From positions 62,001-126,000 of the forward strand of contig NZ_JAUSTU010000005.1 in NCBI RefSeq assembly GCF_030813005.1: DNA of 64,000 nt. Direction: 5' to 3'. This document shows, in pieces, positions 58,785 through 64,000 of the stretch. The stretch comes from Robertmurraya andreesenii. GTDB taxonomy: Bacteria > Bacillota > Bacilli > Bacillales > Cytobacillaceae. The notes beneath the pieces are model-generated. The model made no database searches and was not told the origin of the DNA. It saw nothing but the letters and a program-made list of their open reading frames with translations. The position numbers were made by a program, and so were the translations under genes. Within the stretch, counting starts at the first letter, position 1; every line of letters starts with the position of its first letter.

Positions 58785-60473
58785 TTAAAATAATCCAATC
58801 GCATTCCCTTGGTCATCAACATCCATTTTTAGCGCCGCAGGAACCTTTGGAAGTCCTGGCATCGTCATCACATCACCTGTTAAAGCTACGATAAAGCCTG
58901 CTCCAACGGATGCCTTTAGCTCTCGCACAGTAACTGTAAAGTCTGTCGGTCTCCCTAGCTTGGTAGGATCATCTGATAAGGAATATTGCGTTTTCGCCAT
59001 ACATACGGGTAAGTTGCCCCAACCGAAGCGTTCAAATTCAGCGATTTGCTTCTTCGCTTTTGTTGAAAACTCAACACCGCTACCGCCATATACCTTTTGA
59101 ACAATGGCAGTAATTTTCTCCTCAATAGAATCAGATAGATCGTATATTGGTGCGAAGTCTCTTTCTTCCTTTTCAATAACCTCAAGCAGCCTTTGGGCTA
59201 GTGCGATGCCGCCTTCTCCACCCTTTTCCCAAACCTCGGTCAGTTCAACAGGCAGATGGTATTGCTTGCATAGTTCAAGCAATGTATTCACTTCTAAATC
59301 CGTATCCGTTATAAATTTATTGATAGCAACAACGAACGGGAGTCCAAAGCTTGCAATCGTTTCAGCATGCTTGCGAAGATTTTCAAAACCTGCCTTCAGG
59401 CTTTCAATATTTTCATTCCCAAGCTCCTGCTTAGGAACACCACCGTGCATCTTAAGGGCCCGTATCGTTGCAACAATGACGACCGCACTCGGTTCAAAGC
59501 CTGCCGCACGCGTCTTAATATTGAGAAATTTCTCCGCACCCAAATCCGCTCCAAATCCAGCCTCTGTCACAACATAATCTGCCAATTTCGAAGCGGCTAC
59601 TGTGGCAATTACACTGTTGCAGCCATGAGCGATGTTGGCAAAGGGACCGCCATGGACAAGAGCTGGTGTGTGCTCAATCGTTTGAACAAGGTTTGGTTTA
59701 ACCGCATCCTTCAATAGAAGGGTCAGCGCACCTTCCACACCCAGATCACCAACCGTCACAGGCTCCTTCTCCATATTATAGGCGACAACCATTTTAGATA
59801 ATCTTTCTCTTAAATTATGTAGATCCGTTGCTAAACATAAAACGGCCATAATTTCTGATGCCACAGTGATGTCAAAGCCATCCTCACGTGGGACCCCTTG
59901 CATTGGTCCCCCTAAGCCAACCACAACCTTTCGAAGTGCCCGGTCATTTAAGTCAAGGGCCCTTTTCCAGACAATTCTCCTTTGGTCAATTCTCAGTTCA
60001 TTCCCCTGCTGCAGGTGGTTATCAATAAGCGCTGCTAGAGCATTATTCGCCGAGGTGATCGCATGAAAATCCCCTGTAAAATGAAGATTAATGTCCTCCA
60101 TCGGAAGGACCTGTGCATAGCCTCCACCTGTTGCCCCACCCTTAATTCCCATGGTCGGACCTAATGACGGCTCTCTAAGGGCAATCATGACCTTCTTATC
60201 TAATCTATGTAATGCATCTCCTAGACCGACCGTCACGGTGGATTTACCTTCCCCAGCCGGTGTGGGATTGATCGCTGTAACAAGGATCACTTTTCCAGCT
60301 TCCTTTGTTTGAAGCTTTGTAATCGTTTTTGATGAAAGCTTGGCCTTATATTTCCCGTATAACTCAATATCATCTTCTGTTAATTCTAGCTGCTTAGCAA
60401 TTTCTAAAATGGGCTTCATCTTTGCTGCTTGAGCAATCTCAATGTCTGATTTAATCTTTACATGCAAACTCAT
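58785..60473 (-). CDS. fhs: Formate-tetrahydrofolate ligase
   Basis: 562 residues. ATP-binding loop TPAGEGKST, GIKGGATGGGYAQVLPMED for folate/formyl phosphate, and GAGFIVALTGDVMTMPGLPK near the C-terminus. It activates formate as 10-formyl-THF, feeding purine synthesis and initiator formylation. ATG preceded by GGGGGGATATTGGA. No THF riboswitch motif was seen in the 80 bases upstream. Confidence 0.96.
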   Translation of the reverse strand: MSLHVKIKSDIEIAQAAKMKPILEIAKQLELTEDDIELYGKYKAKLSSKTITKLQTKEAGKVILVTAINPTPAGEGKSTVTVGLGDALHRLDKKVMIALREPSLGPTMGIKGGATGGGYAQVLPMEDINLHFTGDFHAITSANNALAALIDNHLQQGNELRIDQRRIVWKRALDLNDRALRKVVVGLGGPMQGVPREDGFDITVASEIMAVLCLATDLHNLRERLSKMVVAYNMEKEPVTVGDLGVEGALTLLLKDAVKPNLVQTIEHTPALVHGGPFANIAHGCNSVIATVAASKLADYVVTEAGFGADLGAEKFLNIKTRAAGFEPSAVVIVATIRALKMHGGVPKQELGNENIESLKAGFENLRKHAETIASFGLPFVVAINKFITDTDLEVNTLLELCKQYHLPVELTEVWEKGGEGGIALAQRLLEVIEKEERDFAPIYDLSDSIEEKITAIVQKVYGGSGVEFSTKAKKQIAEFERFGWGNLPVCMAKTQYSLSDDPTKLGRPTDFTVTVRELKASVGAGFIVALTGDVMTMPGLPKVPAALKMDVDDQGNAIGLF

Positions 60474-60558
60474 TCCAATATCCCCCCATACTAAAGCTAT
60501 GTAGCATTTCTATTGTATCATTTGCTTTAGATATATAGGAATATCTTTTGCAAAAGGA

Positions 60559-60587
60559 TTGATACATTAGTCAAACGACTATATAAT
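60559..60587 (+). promoter_or_regulatory. SigA promoter of metA
   Basis: TTGATA (60559-60564), a 17-base spacer, TATAAT (60582-60587). Leaves a leader of only about 30 bases before the start codon, too short for an S-box riboswitch. Confidence 0.85.
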
Positions 60588-60623
60588 TAAAAATATTGAA
60601 AATTCGAATAAGGAGATGATCAC

Positions 60624-61532
60624 TTGCCTATTAAAATACCTAAGCTCCTTCCCGCTCGAGAGATTCTAGAAAATGAGAATATTTTTATCATGGATGAAGC
60701 AAGGGCGAATTCACAGGATATTCGGCCTTTAAATATTATTATATTGAATCTCATGCCGGAAAAGGAGAGAACAGAAGCTCAAATATTGCGGCTGTTAGGA
60801 AATACTCCCTTGCAGGTGAACGTTTCCTTTCTGCAAATGGCCACACATCAATCAAAAAATACGAGTCAGCTACATCTCGACCAGTTTTACACGAAGTTTC
60901 CTTACATTAAGAATCGTAAGTTTGATGGCATGATCGTGACGGGAGCACCGGTTGAAATGCTTCCATTCGAAGAGGTGGATTATTGGGAGGAGCTTACCGA
61001 GATCATGAACTGGTCGAAAACGAATGTAACCTCAACCCTTCATATTTGCTGGGGTGCACAAGCGGCTCTCTACCACCATTTCGGAATCGATAAATTTGAG
61101 CTGCCACGGAAATGCTCGGGGGTTTTCTCTCACGTCGTTGCGGATCGGTCTGAGAAACTACTAAGAGGCTTTGATGATGAATTTTTGGCACCCCATTCCA
61201 GATATACAGATGTAGAACGAAGTCAAATCGAGGAGCATGATGAAATTAAGCTTCTTTCCTATTCAGAAGAAGCAGGGCCTTTTATTATGAGTGCAGGCAA
61301 TGGTAAGCAAATTATGATTACAGGGCACTTAGAATATGATGCTTCGACTCTAGCAGATGAGTATAGTCGTGACCGTCAACGTGGACTCGAAATTCACCTT
61401 CCAGAGCATTATTTTCCAAAAAATGATCCAAACCGAGCTCCGTTGAACCGCTGGCGCTCTCATGCCCATCTACTGTTTTCTAACTGGCTGAATTACTATG
61501 TATACCAAGAAACACCGTATGAGTGGGAGTAA
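60624..61532 (+). CDS. metA: Homoserine O-acetyltransferase (MetA family)
   Basis: 302 residues. Catalytic Cys142 in HICWG, with His235 and Glu237 in GHLEYD. Residue 111 is Glu (GAPVE); in this family Glu111 marks acetyl-CoA specificity and Gly111 succinyl-CoA, so the enzyme should make O-acetylhomoserine for methionine synthesis. The TTG start at 60624 follows AAGGAGATGATCAC. Promoter is near consensus; no S-box or T-box fits in the leader. Confidence 0.95.
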   Translation: MPIKIPKLLPAREILENENIFIMDEARANSQDIRPLNIIILNLMPEKERTEAQILRLLGNTPLQVNVSFLQMATHQSKNTSQLHLDQFYTKFPYIKNRKFDGMIVTGAPVEMLPFEEVDYWEELTEIMNWSKTNVTSTLHICWGAQAALYHHFGIDKFELPRKCSGVFSHVVADRSEKLLRGFDDEFLAPHSRYTDVERSQIEEHDEIKLLSYSEEAGPFIMSAGNGKQIMITGHLEYDASTLADEYSRDRQRGLEIHLPEHYFPKNDPNRAPLNRWRSHAHLLFSNWLNYYVYQETPYEWE

Positions 61533-61583
61533 AAAAAGAGATTCCTAGTTGCGATTAGCTACCGAAAAGAACGCATCAAACAA

Positions 61584-61623
61584 AATTACGGTCGCCAACA
61601 ACCTACCATTGGCGACCGTAATT
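61584..61623. terminator. Bidirectional terminator
   Basis: A 15-bp perfect stem AATTACGGTCGCCAA / TTGGCGACCGTAATT with a 10-base loop, between convergent metA and the AIM24 gene. Confidence 0.9.
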
Positions 61624-61628
61624 ATTTT

Positions 61629-62324
61629 CTAGCCTTGTTGCTGGGAATAATAGACTTCCTCAAATGGCTGTACCACAACAAATCCATTCCCAGAGAATTT
61701 CATTTGGATCGATTCTCCGCTTCCTCTGCCCAAGAATGTCTTAAAGGAAATATCTGTTACAAATTCTGGTTCTAGAGATCCTGACCATGCGACAGTGGCA
61801 TTCGGATCGGTAAATACCGGGTTGTCAGGGGTAACGAGTAAGGTTAAAGGCTCGTAATGGGAGGTGATCGCAACCATCCCATGCCCGTCAAGACGTACAT
61901 TAAATAAACCACCCGACATCATGCCCGCAATCTTTCTCATCAGCTTAATATCCCAGTTGATGGAAGGCTCGAACGCAAGCAGATCATTTCCATTTACAAA
62001 AATGGAATCGCCTTGCAAATGTAAAATAGAAATCTTTTTACCTTGGTCAGCAACATATAGCTTCCCATTACCTGTTGCTTTCATGAGGGCAGTCCCTTCA
62101 CCTGTCAATGCTTTTTTGAACATTTTTCCGAGACCATGCTCTAAAATGCCCTCCCGTTCAAACTTGATGCTGCCGCGATAAGAAATCATCGACCCAGCCT
62201 TCGCCCAAATTTGTCCGTTAAGGTTAATCTCCAGCATTCTTTGAGTTTCTAATTCAAATAGCCCCTCGCCTTTATCCTGCTGCTGGGTTTGCTTGACAAA
62301 TTCCTCCATTGAATATCGACTCAT
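61629..62324 (-). CDS. AIM24 family protein
   Basis: 231 residues with a Gly-rich beta-sandwich pattern (GQIWAKAGSMISYRGSIKF, GEGTALMKATGNGKLYVAD, GRGSGESIQMKFSGNGFVVVQP) typical of the AIM24/TIGR00266 family. Bacterial members have no known biochemical role. ATG preceded by AAAGGAGTGGGCGT. Adjacent to mntR but 65 bases apart. Confidence 0.88.
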   Translation of the reverse strand: MSRYSMEEFVKQTQQQDKGEGLFELETQRMLEINLNGQIWAKAGSMISYRGSIKFEREGILEHGLGKMFKKALTGEGTALMKATGNGKLYVADQGKKISILHLQGDSIFVNGNDLLAFEPSINWDIKLMRKIAGMMSGGLFNVRLDGHGMVAITSHYEPLTLLVTPDNPVFTDPNATVAWSGSLEPEFVTDISFKTFLGRGSGESIQMKFSGNGFVVVQPFEEVYYSQQQG

Positions 62325-62389
62325 ACGCCCACTCCTTTAATAGCGATTCTCCTAAATCATAAGCAGCCATCCATAAGAAAAGAACCCTT

Positions 62390-62815
62390 TTATTCCTGCT
62401 CCTCATTTCTCCTTTGAATTTCTCTTAATGCCTCAATTCGGCTTTCATCCTCTTCAAAAAATTGTACGAGGTCTCCAATACGATCAATCGCATTCCAGCT
62501 TAAATGATGCTCTATTCCTTCGACATCGTCATAAATATTTTCCTCTATAACACCAATCGTTCGCAAAAGCTGCTCCAATAGATCATGACGGTAGACTAAG
62601 CGCTTGCCAATTTTCTTTCCTTTAGCGGTGAGGTCAAATCCTCGATATTTTTCATATGTTAAATACTCATTTTTATCTAATTTCTGCACCATTTTTGTCA
62701 CAGATGAGGGATGTACCGATAAAGCCTCCGCAATATCCGAAACGCGAGCGTAGCCTTTTTCTTCAATTAATAAATATATTTGTTCAATGTAATCTTCCAT
62801 ACTTGGTGTTGGCAT
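62390..62815 (-). CDS. mntR: Manganese-responsive transcriptional regulator MntR
   Basis: 141 residues of the DtxR family: N-terminal winged helix (YARVSDIAEALSVHPSSVTKMVQKL) and a dimerisation domain. The Mn-binding ligands are where expected (Asp8 and Glu11 in MEDYIEQ; His in VYRHDLLE; EGIEHH). It represses Mn(II) importers when manganese is plentiful. ATG at 62815 with GGAGGG 7 bases upstream; length equals the B. subtilis protein. Confidence 0.95.
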   Translation of the reverse strand: MPTPSMEDYIEQIYLLIEEKGYARVSDIAEALSVHPSSVTKMVQKLDKNEYLTYEKYRGFDLTAKGKKIGKRLVYRHDLLEQLLRTIGVIEENIYDDVEGIEHHLSWNAIDRIGDLVQFFEEDESRIEALREIQRRNEEQE

Positions 62816-62982
62816 CGGACACCCTCCAATATCACATTTTGCACAAGAAACCGAATGGACTTTGCATAAAGTCCACCTGATACTACCCAACTAATTGGTT
62901 TCTCAAGATTGTCTAAGTAAAAGTTTACTATAGAAAGAAACGGGAGACAAGGTAATATAAGGGTATACAGCAACAGCGTGAT

Positions 62983-64000
62983 CTAAAACACAAATTTTAT
63001 TTTGTTGCCTTCAGAATCCCAGCTAAGCTTGGCATCAAATGATTTTTCCTTGCCTTGGAACCCCTGGATGACCTCTGTTAAACCCTCTGAAAGCAGAAGT
63101 TTCACCTGCTTTTGGGTAAGGGATTTCCCGAGGATTTTCTTTGAAATAGTAAAATCACAATGGTTTTTTTGATAATTGGAGCAGCCATAAAAGCCTCCCT
63201 TATCAATAACCGTACCGTTGCATTTCTTACATTTACCTAAGCTTGTAGGCTTCCGCTTTTGCTTCTGTTTCCCAGGAATGAAGCTTTCCACCATCTCCTC
63301 ATTGAACTCCCAGCTAGACGAAGCTTTTACAGTAGTTGAAATAAGATGGTCAATCATCTTATTGGTTAGCTCCATAAAATGCTTCGGGACAGCTTGTCCC
63401 TCCGAAATTTCCTTCAGACGCTGCTCCCATTTTGCCGTCATTTCTGGTGAGGCTAAAATCTCGTCCCCTACCGCTTGAATTAGTATTTTGGCCTTCGCTG
63501 TGGCATAGACTAGATTTTTGTGGACCTCGATGTATTTACGCTCCTTTAGCATCGTAATGATTCCCGCTCTCGTCGCTTCTGTCCCTAGCCCCTCCGTTTT
63601 CATTAACACCTTTTCTAGCTCTTTATCCTCGATATGCTTACCAGCTGTCTTCATCAAAGTAATGAGCTGGCCTTCCGTATAACGTTTTGGTGGCTGGGTC
63701 TTACTTTCCTTCACCTCAACCTTTGTTACCTTGCCCGTCTCACCCTGTTCAAGCAAAGGGAGGAGAGGATCCTTTTCCTTTTCATACGCAGGAATAACAC
63801 GACGCCATCCCTCTTCAAGCTGTACCTTTCCTTTTGATTGAAAGGTGGCTCTTCCATCAACAAGGGTGGTAATCGTCGTATACTCCGTTACGGACTTCCC
63901 GAAATGGGCGGCAATTAGACTCCTAGCAATTAAGTCGTACATTTTCTGTTCATCCTGGCTCAGCTTAGACAGTACTGGAACTTGTTCAGTTGGAATAATC
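62983..64000 (-). CDS. topB: DNA topoisomerase III, C-terminal part (partial at window edge)
   Basis: The frame stays open through the right edge (upstream of an internal Met it reads IPTEQVPVLSKLSQDEQKM), so the gene starts outside the window. Visible: the late catalytic-core segment (MYDLIARSLIAAHFG, RYTEGQLITLMKTAG, TEGLGTEATRAGIITML), then a C-terminal zinc-ribbon-like unit (CKKCNGTVIDKGGFYGC). Type IA topoisomerase that relaxes and decatenates single-stranded regions. Ends at TAA 62983-62985. Confidence 0.92.
   Translation of the reverse strand, partial: IIPTEQVPVLSKLSQDEQKMYDLIARSLIAAHFGKSVTEYTTITTLVDGRATFQSKGKVQLEEGWRRVIPAYEKEKDPLLPLLEQGETGKVTKVEVKESKTQPPKRYTEGQLITLMKTAGKHIEDKELEKVLMKTEGLGTEATRAGIITMLKERKYIEVHKNLVYATAKAKILIQAVGDEILASPEMTAKWEQRLKEISEGQAVPKHFMELTNKMIDHLISTTVKASSSWEFNEEMVESFIPGKQKQKRKPTSLGKCKKCNGTVIDKGGFYGCSNYQKNHCDFTISKKILGKSLTQKQVKLLLSEGLTEVIQGFQGKEKSFDAKLSWDSEGNKIKFVF

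Noticed and set aside
59104..59577. 157-codon plus-strand frame opposite fhs
   Set aside because: Antisense shadow of a highly conserved gene; no ribosome-binding site.
1..64000. CRISPR array, rRNA operon or prophage
   Set aside because: No regularly spaced repeats, no rRNA-like sequence and no phage structural genes were seen.

Overview
This is about 64 kb of low-GC Firmicute chromosome from an endospore-forming member of the Bacillaceae. The evidence is gene content and order. Blocks seen in Bacillus subtilis recur here: ctpA-yodJ-deoD...yozD-yodN-yozE-yokU-kamA-ablB, msrAB-ypmS-ypmR-ypmQ, ilvA, plsC-dfrA-thyA and ypjP-ypiP-brxA-ypgR. There are also sporulation-linked genes (spo0M, a sporulation-kinase-like histidine kinase, an Hsp20-type spore protein, small basic proteins). 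Ribosome-binding sites are strong and Bacillus-like, and UUG/GUG starts are common. No rRNA, functional tRNA, CRISPR array, insertion sequence or prophage was seen. Both edges cut a gene: a membrane-anchored protein on the left and topB on the right.

Layout. 0-7.6 kb holds small membrane proteins, a yxlEFG-like ABC exporter operon, uppP, a GNAT acetyltransferase behind a strikingly structured leader, an atypical short-chain dehydrogenase and an Hsp20-like protein. 7.6-11.3 kb is a probable operon of a beta-propeller lipoprotein, an OmpR-type response regulator, a histidine kinase and a His-rich YtkA-like lipoprotein. 11.4-19.8 kb carries cell-envelope and small housekeeping genes (ctpA, yodJ, deoD, spo0M, yozD, yodN, yozE). 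19.9-25.6 kb is a lysine/beta-lysine locus (yokU, kamA, a sigma-54 activator, ablB, an aldehyde dehydrogenase). It has a textbook sigma-54 promoter in front of kamA and candidate activator palindromes. 25.6-27.3 kb is a FAD oxidoreductase behind a paired PurBox operator. 27.3-38.8 kb is mostly core (msrBA, ypmSRQ, a sensor kinase, degV, tatC, tatA, ilvA, plsC, dfrA, thyA).

38.8-50.6 kb is the main accessory block. It lies between thyA and ypjP, which are close neighbours in B. subtilis. It contains an anthrax-lethal-factor-like secreted metalloprotease, a GIY-YIG/DUF123 protein and a large Ter (tellurite/stress resistance) locus. The Ter locus has three TerD proteins, TerC, TelA, YceG and a four-gene biosynthetic module (CitE-like aldolase, two phosphoribosyltransferase-like proteins, HAD phosphatase), which published comparative genomics predicts to make a nucleoside-like metabolite. 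A near-consensus SigW/ECF promoter (TGAAAC, 16 bp, CGTA) heads the first TerD gene, which points to envelope-stress control.

50.6-64 kb returns to core genes: ypjP, a methyltransferase, bacilliredoxin, a polysaccharide deacetylase, ypgR/cvfC, the ABC-F factor yfmR, a second degV, fhs, metA (residues predict acetyl-CoA use), an AIM24 protein, mntR and the 3' part of topB.

Best candidates for something undescribed: (i) the leader at 4.77-4.88 kb, which folds on paper as a tRNA-like body whose T-arm is mutually exclusive with an 18-bp hairpin; (ii) a family of about 70-bp imperfect palindromic intergenic repeats (29.9, 34.7 and possibly 52.4 kb); (iii) the regulatory architecture of the kam locus; (iv) paired PurBoxes on an uncharacterised FAD enzyme; (v) a secreted protein with a divergent L,D-transpeptidase-like motif.
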